Positions 1-7,516 of a DNA stretch of 64,000 nt are shown here, piece after piece. This stretch comes from Chordicoccus furentiruminis. GTDB taxonomy: Bacteria; Bacillota; Clostridia; Lachnospirales; Lachnospiraceae. The first letter of the stretch is position 1, and each line of letters opens with the position of its first letter. The DNA lies in assembly GCF_019355395.1 (NCBI RefSeq), contig NZ_CP048829.1, positions 1,508,501 to 1,572,500 of the forward strand. The letters are read 5' to 3'. The translations under genes were made by a program, and so were the position numbers. The notes beneath the pieces are model-generated. The model ran no database searches. It was not told where the DNA came from and saw nothing but the letters and a program-made list of their open reading frames with translations.

Positions 1-204
1 CTCAGTGTATCCGAACACGCCGTTTTTTGCGCGCTCCACCAGAGCTTCCTCCACATAGGACGAGGTTCGAAAATCCATGTCCGCAACCCAGAGCGGGAGC
101 ACATCCTCCGGCAGCCCTCTGCGCTTTGCGAAGTCATATTTCAGGCAGTCAGTGTTTCTGCGATCCACATACATGTTAAAATCGAGGTTTCTCTCCGCCA
201 TCAT
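1..204 (-). CDS. PatB/MalY-type aminotransferase, N-terminal part
   Basis: Only the first 68 codons are in view; the gene runs off the left edge. The protein has the opening typical of the MalY/PatB fold-type I PLP enzymes (cystathionine beta-lyase or aminotransferase): '[11 protein letters not shown]' near residue 15, then '[10 protein letters not shown]' near residue 40 and 'GVFGYTE' at the edge. The start at 204 follows GGAGG; a second in-frame ATG is 3 bases later. Family members cleave cystathionine or act as broad aminotransferases, and the substrate cannot be told from this part. The PLP lysine lies outside the window. Confidence 0.8.
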   Translation of the reverse strand, partial: MMAERNLDFNMYVDRRNTDCLKYDFAKRRGLPEDVLPLWVADMDFRTSSYVEEALVERAKNGVFGYTE

Positions 205-506
205 CAATCCTCCGTCTGTCCTGTATGTACCGGTTAAGGGTGCAGCCACCCTTCTTTGATCTCATCATAACATGAATGCTCTTCCCTATGCTCGAAGAAA
301 TTGACACAGTGACGCAGCGATGAGCATGCACGTTGAAAATTCAATAGTTCAGCCTTTTTCTTCCTGGTTCCGGTTTTCTCTGGCAGCACATCCTTCTCCA
401 TGTAAAGCTTCCTTCCCCTTGCAGAGGCAAGGATTCAATCCGAAAGCTGTGGAATATCCCTGCATTTGCGGGAGATCTCCTTAAAAATCTCAACAGGCTT
501 TGTCCT

Positions 507-809
507 TCACTCATATAGTCCCACTCTTGCGCCTGCTTTCTGTTCCTCGGTTCCACAGCATAGTGTTTCAATCCATTCCCGTCTTTCAATCACCGCCAGC
601 CAGTTCGCCGGAATATCTTCATAACCGTAAAAGAGCCCGGCCAATCCACCGCAGATTGCGCCGACTGTACCAGTATCCTCGCCCAGGTTTACTGCTGTGA
701 GCAGTGCATCCGCCCTCAGAATCTCTCTGACCATGAAGGAATACAAGCCGCAGCCGATCACGGCGCCCATGATCCCGTCAAGCCATATCCCGTTCTTGTT
801 TTTATTCAT
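507..809 (-). pseudogene. ADP-ribosylglycohydrolase remnant with internal deletion
   Basis: A 100-residue frame starts at an ATG after GGAGG (809). The N-terminal 'DGIMGAVIG' resembles the opening of ADP-ribosylglycohydrolases (DraG/ARH type). From about residue 35 it reads like the extreme C-terminal part of the same family: 'ALLTAVNLGEDTGTVGAICGGLAG' resembles the metal-binding segment (shown here in overlapping parts), followed by 'YGYEDIP' and 'REWIE'. Full members are about 250-330 residues, so the middle, including the other acidic metal ligands, appears deleted in frame. Catalysis is unlikely. It lies directly downstream of a broken VWA gene on the same strand, so both may be relics of one operon. 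Confidence 0.6.
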
Positions 810-859
810 CCGGCTCCTCCCTTTTCTCAGTACCGACAGCATCTCCCTGACATACCATC

Positions 860-1183
860 TTACTTCCGGTGTTTCTTCTTATAATCCTGCCGGATCGGTT
901 CCAGAATCGCCTCATCGTCCAGGGCCTCTGACATCTGTGCCGCGGACGTTGCACACCTTGCAAAGCGGACCGCTTTCTCCAACACTTCAAAGTTCAGCTG
1001 TGTCCCTGCACTGTCATGCTCATACCGGACAGCACGGTTTGCCCGGATTCCGAACCGGTCGGCCACAGATACTGCATCGATATCAGCTCCCAGGAACAGA
1101 AACTCCCAGTGGCACTTCTCCTTCTGGTGCTCAATCATCCGGTCCTGCAGGATTCCTATAAGCTGGTCCTGAAGCTTAAGCAA
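860..1183 (-). pseudogene. VWA-domain protein, C-terminal fragment
   Basis: About 107 residues with the closing motifs of a family of short von Willebrand factor A proteins common in phage and accessory islands: 'WEFLFLGADIDAV', 'FGI', then 'LNFEVLEKAV' and a basic end. The MIDAS motif (DxSxS), which should lie upstream, is missing because homology stops at about 1183-1200, where an oppositely oriented ExeA-type fragment begins. The frame opens with a TTG that has no clear ribosome binding site, so this is a truncated remnant, not a complete gene. It is followed after 50 bases by the ADP-ribosylglycohydrolase remnant. Confidence 0.5.
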
Positions 1184-1199
1184 AGACGATGGCGCTGTA

Positions 1200-1589
1200 C
1201 AAATCCTGAACTACCGCTTTGACTCGGAGAGTCCTATGGCGCTGGTGCTGGTCGGACAGACTGAGCTCTGGAATAATAAGCTTAAACTTCAGCGGTATGC
1301 AGCAATCCGGCAGAGAATCGATATGTACTGCACGCTGCCTCCACTGGACCGGGCAGACTGTGAAAGATACATACAGACGCATCTGGGGTATGCCGGCTGC
1401 CGGCAGGATATCTTCACCGACACCGCCATTGACCGGGTGTTCCAGATCTCCACCGGTATTCCGAGGATGATTAACCGCGTATGCGATAAGAGTCTGATGT
1501 ATGCGTACCAGAACCAGAAACGTCTGATCGATGACCACATGGTCAGCTATGTGGCTGAGCATGAAATGCTGGCCGCTAAAAATGAATAA
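1200..1589 (+). pseudogene. ExeA/TnsC-like AAA ATPase, C-terminal fragment of a transposition helper
   Basis: The frame matches the C-terminal half of the small AAA ATPases (ExeA-like, the IstB/TnsC role) encoded beside DDE transposases. Visible are the strand 'MALVLVGQTELW', the sensor region 'KLQRYAAIRQRI', the lid 'IPRMINRVCDKSLMYAYQ' and 'IDDHMV'. The Walker A and B motifs should lie upstream but are absent: the sequence before 1200 belongs to the VWA remnant on the other strand. The first in-frame ATG (1236) is internal to the domain. It marks an old transposon whose other parts are gone. Confidence 0.6.
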
Positions 1590-2265
1590 TGATTTTTTCC
1601 GCCGGGGATTTTGTTCTCCGGCGGAAAACTGCAAAAATGTAATGACACAAACATGAGCAGATCAGTGACAGCCTGTGAAAGCAGTTGCGTGACAGTTCAT
1701 GAAATCAGTAACACATGATCCTCCATGATCTCCATCTCTTTTATGATCCTGAAGGCCACATTATCTTCCAGGTCTATGGACATGATCAATATCTGCGCCT
1801 TATCGCCATCCCCGGCCGCTTTGTCCCGGATTAAGGCTTTGACATTTCTCATTTTCCTGAATCAGAAATACGCGCCGATCCCGGTGCATCCCGACCGCGA
1901 TGACTTCCGCATCTTCGGGAAGGTGTGCAGGGTTACCCGGTAAGGAGCGAAACAGATCAGTCAGAATTATATGGGGGAGGTGATGCAGTTTGGACGAAAA
2001 GCCGAACAACCTGTTTTTTCCAATTCAAACAGGGTATTAACCCCATGCCGCACGCAGAAAGGAAGTGTAAGTGTGGTAAAAGACGGAACCTACCGCGGCG
2101 GCTGGCGAATACGGGTCGGAAGCAAGCCAGACTCCGCCGCGGAAGAAAATCAAAAACGGGCAGACACCCCGCGTCATGAATAACGACATCCCGGAACTTT
2201 TGAAAAAAGAATACTCAAAGCCTACCACTTTCCTGCCGAAAACCTACCTTTTTCAAAAATTTGTA
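1590..2265. other. 676-base gap without an intact gene
   Basis: No frame with a ribosome binding site and recognisable product was found. A 1595-1625 segment (gattttttccgccgg / ccggcggaaaac) makes a short hairpin that could end the ExeA-type transcript. A 40-codon frame at roughly 1713-1835 has protein-like composition but no identifiable family and is preceded by stops. This looks like decayed accessory DNA. Confidence 0.4.
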
Positions 2266-2991
2266 TCATCCGCAATAGATCTGTATCGCCCGGTGAGTAA
2301 ATTCAGCAGTTCCTTCTCCGCCCATCTTATTAATGTTCTCGGTGAATTCGCCGCCACCGGCATACATCTTACCGAGACTTGAAAGAATCTCCTTAGTACA
2401 TTTATAAAAATGCTCGGTAATAAAGCCCTGCAGCTTCCTTACCTGATCCTGAACTTCTGCAGAAGCAGGATCCTGATCCTTCCTAGCTCCGAACTCTTCA
2501 AAGATTTTCATGAAATCGGTCATAATACTTTCTTCCTCGCTCTTTGAACGCTTACCGTTCTTCTCTTCGAATTCCTTATATTCCGGAGTATTACCCCACT
2601 GTTCTTTTGCACGCTTAGCGTATTCGTCTAATTTGCTTGAATCAAATGCTGTAAAATCCAAATGTCTCACTCCTCTCATTCTTAAACCACGGCACATACT
2701 GATCAGATTTTCGATATGTTCCTTCTTTAATTCAAGAAGTTCTATCTGCTGATCAAGTGCCAATCTCTTGTCAAAATCAGATCTGGTTACGATATCCTTG
2801 ATATCCTTAAGCGGAAATTCAAGCTCACGAAACAGTAAAATCTGCTGAAGTCTCTCCAGCGCCGCATCGTCATACAGCCTGTATCCGGACTCGGTATACT
2901 CCGCCGGTTTTAAGAGTCCTATTTTATCGTAATACTGCAGTGTGCGTATACTCACTCCCGTCAGCTTACTCACTTCATTTACTGTCTTCAT
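2266..2991 (-). CDS. MerR-family regulator with TipAS-like ligand domain
   Basis: A 241-residue transcription regulator. Residues 1-70 form the MerR winged helix: 'VNEVSKLTGVSIRTLQYYD' and 'IGLLKPAEYTESGYRLYDD'. A dimerisation coiled coil follows (about 75-110). The C-terminal half, with 'NTPEYKEFEEKNGKRS' and 'ILSSLGKMYAGGGEF', resembles the TipAS antibiotic-binding domain of TipAL, SkgA and Mta, which sense thiopeptides or other drugs. I chose the ATG at 2991 because AAGGAG sits 9 bases before it; an upstream ATG at 3024 lacks one. No neighbouring efflux gene is seen, so its target may be its own promoter or lie elsewhere. Confidence 0.85.
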   Translation of the reverse strand: MKTVNEVSKLTGVSIRTLQYYDKIGLLKPAEYTESGYRLYDDAALERLQQILLFRELEFPLKDIKDIVTRSDFDKRLALDQQIELLELKKEHIENLISMCRGLRMRGVRHLDFTAFDSSKLDEYAKRAKEQWGNTPEYKEFEEKNGKRSKSEEESIMTDFMKIFEEFGARKDQDPASAEVQDQVRKLQGFITEHFYKCTKEILSSLGKMYAGGGEFTENINKMGGEGTAEFTHRAIQIYCG

Positions 2992-3030
2992 GACGATCAT
3001 CTCCTTCACGTGTGATCGCATCATAAACTA

Positions 3031-3255
3031 TTACGTTACGTCATAGTCAAGCAAAAAATATATAATTCTGCAAAAGAGATCGGCATCAAATCCATTTCTG
3101 AACTCTTTGCCGATCCTCTGCTTTTCTTTCTTTCGATTGTAAGTCTTTCCACTCGGTACGCTCCTTGTCACGGGATTAAGTTCACCCCAGGTGCGTCTCT
3201 GCTTCGCGTGATACTCGCACTGATCCTTCTTACTTCGCTTATCCAGCGATAACAT
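3031..3255 (-). CDS. Small basic hypothetical protein
   Basis: A 74-residue frame rich in Lys and Arg, with 'RRTWGELNPVTRSVPSGK' near the middle, a pattern I associate with short hypothetical proteins of mobile and phage-like regions, without known function. GGAG lies close to the ATG at 3255. Another frame starts upstream at a GTG behind a better site (GGGAGGAG) but stops after 15 codons, so a frameshift may have split an originally longer gene. It lies between the MerR gene and a phage-type gene on the same strand. Confidence 0.35.
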   Translation of the reverse strand: MLSLDKRSKKDQCEYHAKQRRTWGELNPVTRSVPSGKTYNRKKEKQRIGKEFRNGFDADLFCRIIYFLLDYDVT

Positions 3256-3449
3256 ACTCTCCGAGATTCAATTTTTCTCGCTTCACTTTATCTCCTCCCG
3301 AAGAAATCTTTTGAAATCCATGTAATGCCAGTCCACAGGCCATATCCATGGATATCGTTCTATCAACTTTTTGTTTCTTAGCCTTTCAGCTTTTCTTTTT
3401 TCGCTTCACCTTTTCTGCTCATACATAACGCTCCCTGAACTTACAAATA

Positions 3450-4115
3450 TCAGTCCCACAAAGAAAAAAAGTATTCCTTCAACATGTCAATTGCCTCGTC
3501 CTTGCATTCTTCTCTGTATTTTTCAAGCTTTTCGTCCTCTACCCGATGCTTCTCATAGATTTCTTTGTATTCAGGTATTTCATCCATGAAATGGATTGTT
3601 CCTCCGCCACCCCGTTTTTTGTTTTCTTCCAGTTCGGCTTTCGTCTGTAGCTTTTCGCCAAGAAAACCGTACTTTTCATCAAATTCAGAGAACGCTTTCA
3701 TATACTCATCTTCGTACGGATTCTTTTTGGAGCAGGTTTCTTCAACGGTTTGCCTCCAAAGAAAAATCATCCGATCGAGTATTTGATCCCATTCGGCATG
3801 ACAGGTGTCATTCACAAGGATCCCATCTTCATTTGTATAATTCTCCCCAAGGTAACTTGGTGAACCATGACGATTATCCTTCAAATGCCGGAGCATGTCA
3901 GGCATCAGTTCCTGCAAATATGAAAACATACTCCATACATCACAATCAGCATACCCTCGGACAACCCTCTGTCTGCTCCATTTCAGACACCTCCCGAAAT
4001 GCTTGATCATCGCAATTATCCTGCTCTTTTCACCAAGTCCTGCCATAGCAAAATCGTGGCGGTTCCATATGTTTATGGTACGCTCCGGTAATCTCTTTTT
4101 TCGCTTAAAACACAT
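3450..4115 (-). CDS. Phage-type conserved hypothetical protein
   Basis: A 221-residue acidic soluble protein with no signal peptide or membrane segment. It resembles a hypothetical protein often found in phages and prophages of gut Firmicutes: 'RGYADCDVW' near residue 53, 'DTCHAEWDQILDRMIFLW' near 105, 'CSKKNPYEDEY' and a C-terminal 'CKDEAIDMLKEYFFSLWD'. Function is unknown. The ATG at 4115 is preceded by GAGGG with 7-8 bases spacing. The gene just upstream ends 3 bases away. No capsid, terminase or lysis gene is near, so this is an isolated cargo gene or prophage scrap, not a prophage. Confidence 0.6.
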   Translation of the reverse strand: MCFKRKKRLPERTINIWNRHDFAMAGLGEKSRIIAMIKHFGRCLKWSRQRVVRGYADCDVWSMFSYLQELMPDMLRHLKDNRHGSPSYLGENYTNEDGILVNDTCHAEWDQILDRMIFLWRQTVEETCSKKNPYEDEYMKAFSEFDEKYGFLGEKLQTKAELEENKKRGGGGTIHFMDEIPEYKEIYEKHRVEDEKLEKYREECKDEAIDMLKEYFFSLWD

Positions 4116-4118
4116 TTA

Positions 4119-4289
4119 CTATCCCTCATTCTTCAAAAGGTATTTGTTGCTCACAACCTTCATGGAAAGAGCAGCACTGATCCTTTCATGAAATACCGGT
4201 TCCGTTGGACGTATTGCAATACCTTCCTTCTTTCCGCCCCTCTGATATTCTCCATCTGCCCTTTCAAACAGTACCTCCACTCCTTTCAT
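4119..4289 (-). CDS. Short hypothetical protein upstream of the phage-type gene
   Basis: A frame of about 56 residues ('MKGVEVLFERADGEY...') ending 3 bases before the next start, so the two could be translationally coupled. A TTG start at 4304 would add five residues. I do not recognise a family, and the piece could be the tail of a longer broken gene. The DNA just upstream is full of frameshifted fragments, which lowers confidence that it is functional. Confidence 0.25.
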   Translation of the reverse strand: MKGVEVLFERADGEYQRGGKKEGIAIRPTEPVFHERISAALSMKVVSNKYLLKNEG

Positions 4290-4500
4290 ACCTTTAATGT
4301 CCAAACATTTTCATCATATCGTCAATGCCGGATACGATGCCGAGTGCCTTGGCTCCATTTTCTTTGACCTGTGGCAAAAGTGGCTTCTTTATCTTTTACT
4401 TTTACAGCAGACTCCAACAGACCGATCTGACACGCTTATTGCTTTCAAGAGATGTGGTTGATAAGATCGTCATGAGAGCTCCTTTCTCTGGTGTTTTGTT
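4290..4500 (-). pseudogene. Frameshifted gene relic
   Basis: On the minus strand an ATG at 4472 follows AGAAAGGAG and opens 'MTILSTTSLESNKRV', but the frame stops after 23 codons. Pieces in the other frames continue with protein-like sequence ('IGLLESAVKVKDKE', 'ENGAKALGIVSGIDDMMK'), as if a gene had suffered at least two frameshifts. The opening recalls IS1380-type transposases, yet the rest does not, so no family is assigned. Confidence 0.25.
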
Positions 4501-4627
4501 GATCTTCGAACAATCACATTTTACCAGATATCGAGCTCTTTTTTATGTTCACTTATCAGATGAAAGCAAAAGCTTAAAAAACAAAGCAACTATGCGGCTT
4601 TCAGCCGCAATCATCGTGTAACGGTGA

Positions 4628-4825
4628 ATAATTCAGGATCATGATGCCGAAAAAATAAATCTTCGGAATCTGATCATCTGGGCCATCGGCTTTGCCCTTT
4701 ACCGTTTCCTGATGACAACCGATCTGCCCCTCGGCAATACCCTGCCGGACATGCTTCTGACGATCCTGCTCTGCCTGACTGTACAGAAAATCGCCGGGCC
4801 GGCGCAGGAGACCCGACACAGCTGA
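4628..4825 (+). pseudogene. C-terminal fragment of a membrane transporter
   Basis: An open frame of 65 codons without a start contains two hydrophobic segments separated by 'TTDLPLGNTLPDM'. Together they look like the last two membrane helices of a permease; the spacing and the 'GNTLPDM' turn resemble NCS1/CytX-type nucleobase or thiamine-precursor permeases. This is a weak resemblance. The stop is at 4823-4825. The rest of the gene is not present upstream, where only short frames are found. Confidence 0.35.
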
Positions 4826-4987
4826 ACGATTCAAATACCCCCTCTTGTCAACGGCAGCCGCTGCCATCACCCCGCACCCGTTTGCGTTATCTCCGGGCAA
4901 GACGTGATGATGGCCGGCCGCCTTCCTTGTTGAAAAAATTCCCCGAGTCCCGACTCCATGGCTAAATGAAGTCGCAACTCGTAATCC

Positions 4988-5015
4988 TTGCCTGCTGCCT
5001 CGATGAGCGTATAAT
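4988..5015 (+). promoter_or_regulatory. Promoter for the dehydrogenase gene
   Basis: TTGCCT (4988-4993) and a perfect TATAAT (5010-5015), spaced 16 bases, lie 75 bases before the chosen start. This is a good match to the housekeeping consensus. Confidence 0.55.
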
Positions 5016-5089
5016 GGAGCCAAAACAACCGGGTTTATACGCGGGACATGCATTACGCTTCCCGGCGAACCCGAAAACAGGAGGAGTAT

Positions 5090-6043
5090 ATGAGTTTCAA
5101 GGACTCGAAGGTTGTGGTCATCGGAACCGGAAACGTAGGTTCGACGACTGCATACAGCATCCTGAATCAGGGCCTTTGCGAAGAGGTGGTCCTGATCGAT
5201 GTCAACAGGGACAAGGCTTACGCGGAGGCGCTGGACATGGCGCATTCGGTTTATTTCATGAACCGGAATATCGATGTTCACGCAGGCGACTACAAGGACT
5301 GCGCGGATGCGGATGTCGTCATCATCACCGCGTCCGCTCCCATGCCGAAGGACTCAACGAACCGGCTTGAGATGCTTGCTCCGAGCATGCGGATCATGAA
5401 GAGCATCGTGAGCAGCGTGATGGCAAGCGGTTTTGACGGCATCATTCTCGTGATCTCCAATCCGGTCGACATCATGACCTATTACGCCTGGAAGATCTCA
5501 GGACTTCCGGCAAAGCAGGTCATCGGCAGCGGCACGAATCTGGACAGCGCCAGACTGTGCTGCGAGCTCGCAAAGCTCTATGATCTGGACGCGAAGAGTG
5601 TCTCGGCCTTTGTCTGCGGAGAGCACGGGGACAGCGAATTCGTCGTATGGAATTCCGCCACGATCGGCGGAAAGAAAATCGATGATGTGATGAACGACAA
5701 CGCGCCGCGCACAGGCACGGCGACAAAGCAGAGCCTGCTGAAGATGACGGCGCAGTCCGGATGGGAAATCTTCAACCGCAAGGGCAATACCTGCTACGGC
5801 ATAGCCGCATCGGCCACCTCCATCGTAAAATCCATCCTGTTCAATGAGAACCAGATCTATCCGGTCTCCGTAAACGTGGACGGCGCGTACGGGTTAAGCG
5901 GCGTGTTCCTGTCCGTTCCGACCATTATCGACAAGACAGGAGCTAAAGAGGTCGTCGAGATCAAGCTGCAGCCGGACGAGGAAGCCGCGCTTCAGAAGTC
6001 AGCCGGCGTGCTGAAGTCGTTTTATAAAGAACTTGAGATGTAA
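5090..6043 (+). CDS. ldh: L-lactate / L-2-hydroxyacid dehydrogenase
   Basis: A 317-residue cytosolic NAD-dependent enzyme of the lactate/malate dehydrogenase family, reducing a 2-oxoacid (normally pyruvate) during fermentation. The Rossmann motif 'IGTGNVGSTTAY' is at about 12-23, 'VISNPVDIMTYYAWKISGLP' at about 122-141, the substrate-binding 'GTNLDSARL' at about 150, and the catalytic histidine in 'GEHGDSEFVVW' at about 180. The loop after 'ITASAP' reads 'MPKDSTNR', lacking the Gln (lactate) or Arg (malate) usually seen before the conserved Arg, so substrate range is uncertain. ATG at 5090 follows GGAGG; the longer frame from 5048 would add a non-homologous leader. Transcribed alone, with its own promoter and terminator. 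Confidence 0.88.
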   Translation: MSFKDSKVVVIGTGNVGSTTAYSILNQGLCEEVVLIDVNRDKAYAEALDMAHSVYFMNRNIDVHAGDYKDCADADVVIITASAPMPKDSTNRLEMLAPSMRIMKSIVSSVMASGFDGIILVISNPVDIMTYYAWKISGLPAKQVIGSGTNLDSARLCCELAKLYDLDAKSVSAFVCGEHGDSEFVVWNSATIGGKKIDDVMNDNAPRTGTATKQSLLKMTAQSGWEIFNRKGNTCYGIAASATSIVKSILFNENQIYPVSVNVDGAYGLSGVFLSVPTIIDKTGAKEVVEIKLQPDEEAALQKSAGVLKSFYKELEM

Positions 6044-6068
6044 AGGCAGCCGGATAAGCGCCCGGAAC

Positions 6069-6124
6069 GGAAGCGGCGGCAGATTCCTGCTGCCGCTTCC
6101 CTGCGCTTCCGAAATCGATTTTTT
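6069..6124 (+). terminator. Terminator after ldh
   Basis: A 14-bp stem (6069-6082 with 6087-6100, one G-T pair) with loop ATTC begins 25 bases after the stop. The run of six T residues comes only 19 bases later, so the element is imperfect. Confidence 0.45.
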
Positions 6125-6279
6125 ATCGTTTCGCGCCTTACTGTCGATCCATGCGTGATCTCTGAATTCAACAGGAAGCCAAAGACGCACCTCACCGATT
6201 GATCTGAGATTGTTGTTTCGGCTGCTTTTCTTTTCATCCTGAATTCTGCAATATGTTTTTTGTTTTCAAGGAGCTGTTT

Positions 6280-6987
6280 ATGAAAGCCAAAGCTTTTAAA
6301 GCTGCCTTCCCATACACCCTTCCGATTTTTGCCGGGTTCTGGTTTCTGGCGCTTGCCTATGGGATTCTGATGAATGTAAACGGCTTTTCCTTCATCTATC
6401 CGATGTTTATGAGCCTGTTTATCTATGGCGGCTCGCTGGAATTTCTCGTTGTCTCGATGCTGATGTCTTCATTTGCTCCATTATCCGCTCTGGCTGTCAC
6501 ACTGCTTGTGCAGTCCAGACATCTGTTTTATGGGATCGCCATGCTGGATCGTTTCAAAGGCATGGGATGGAAAAAACCATATCTGATATTCGGAATGTGT
6601 GATGAAACCTTCTCGATCAACTACACAGCGAATATTCCGGAAGATGTGGATCGTGGATGGTTTATGTTTTTTGTCACGCTCCTGAACCATTGTTACTGGG
6701 TTTCCGGTGCAACGATCGGCGGATTAATCGGATCGCTTCTGAAATTCGATACGAAGGGGCTTGACTTTGTGATGACCGCTATGTTTGTGACGATCTTCAT
6801 GAATCAGTGGATGAAAGAAGAGAAAAAATACACCGGGATGATCGGCATCGGCGCAGCCGCCATATGTCTCATGATGTTCGGTCCTGATTCCTTTATGGTG
6901 CCGGCCATGCTGGCGATACTGACACTGCTGACCGCTTTCAGAAAACCGATCGAAAAATCTTATGCAGAAGGAGAAGATCAAATATGA
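6280..6987 (+). CDS. azlC: AzlC family branched-chain amino acid exporter, large subunit
   Basis: A 235-residue membrane protein with six to seven hydrophobic segments. '[23 protein letters not shown]' at the N-terminus, '[14 protein letters not shown]' and '[18 protein letters not shown]' are characteristic of AzlC, which with the small subunit AzlD exports branched-chain amino acids or their analogues. ATG at 6280 has AAGGAG 6 bases upstream; an upstream in-frame ATG at 6253 lacks a site. The stop overlaps the azlD start by 4 bases (ATGA), so the two are translationally coupled. Confidence 0.88.
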   Translation: MKAKAFKAAFPYTLPIFAGFWFLALAYGILMNVNGFSFIYPMFMSLFIYGGSLEFLVVSMLMSSFAPLSALAVTLLVQSRHLFYGIAMLDRFKGMGWKKPYLIFGMCDETFSINYTANIPEDVDRGWFMFFVTLLNHCYWVSGATIGGLIGSLLKFDTKGLDFVMTAMFVTIFMNQWMKEEKKYTGMIGIGAAAICLMMFGPDSFMVPAMLAILTLLTAFRKPIEKSYAEGEDQI

Positions 6988-7319
6988 GTCCTATGACCAT
7001 ATCCGAACAAATCATCACGATCGTGATCTGCGTTCTCGGCACCATGCTGACACGCTTTCTGCCGTTTCTCGTCTTTTCTTCAAAGAAACCGACGCCAAAG
7101 TATATTGTCTATCTGGGAAAAGCGCTTCCCTGTGCCGTCTTTGGAATGCTTGTGGTCTACTGTCTGAAAAATGTTTCCCTGCTCTCCGGTACACACGGCA
7201 TCCCGGAGCTGATTGCGATCGGAATAACAGCCGGTCTTCATCTTTGGAAAAAGCAGATGCTGTTATCCATCGCCGGAGGAACGATTGCATATATGCTGCT
7301 CGTGCAACTTGTTTTTTAA
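6984..7319 (+). CDS. azlD: AzlD family branched-chain amino acid exporter, small subunit
   Basis: A 111-residue protein of three to four hydrophobic segments, the usual size and pattern of AzlD. '[11 protein letters not shown]', '[19 protein letters not shown]' and the Gly-rich '[12 protein letters not shown]' near the end fit the family. It starts in the 4-base overlap with azlC behind AGAAGGAG. It is expected to form the inner-membrane exporter with AzlC. No Lrp-type regulator is adjacent. Confidence 0.88.
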   Translation: MSPMTISEQIITIVICVLGTMLTRFLPFLVFSSKKPTPKYIVYLGKALPCAVFGMLVVYCLKNVSLLSGTHGIPELIAIGITAGLHLWKKQMLLSIAGGTIAYMLLVQLVF

Positions 7320-7516
7320 GCCGGAAGACCATGCTTTTCGTACTATCCTTCTTTCGGAAACTTTTTTATATCTTCCATTAATGTATCATATGGCATCATT
7401 TTCTCCTCTCACTGCATCTAAACCACGAGCTCTATTATCATCTTAACACATGGACAAAAGGAAGACCGCGAAACCTCATAACATACTACAGAAAAATAAT
7501 CTCTTCCATTAACGTT

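Noticed and set aside
1725..2183. Overlapping short plus-strand frames
   Set aside because: No binding sites, no family resemblance and conflicting frames; treated as decayed DNA.
4601..5281. 226-codon minus-strand frame before and over ldh
   Set aside because: It runs antisense through the ldh start; no motif. The transporter-like fragment is on the other strand.
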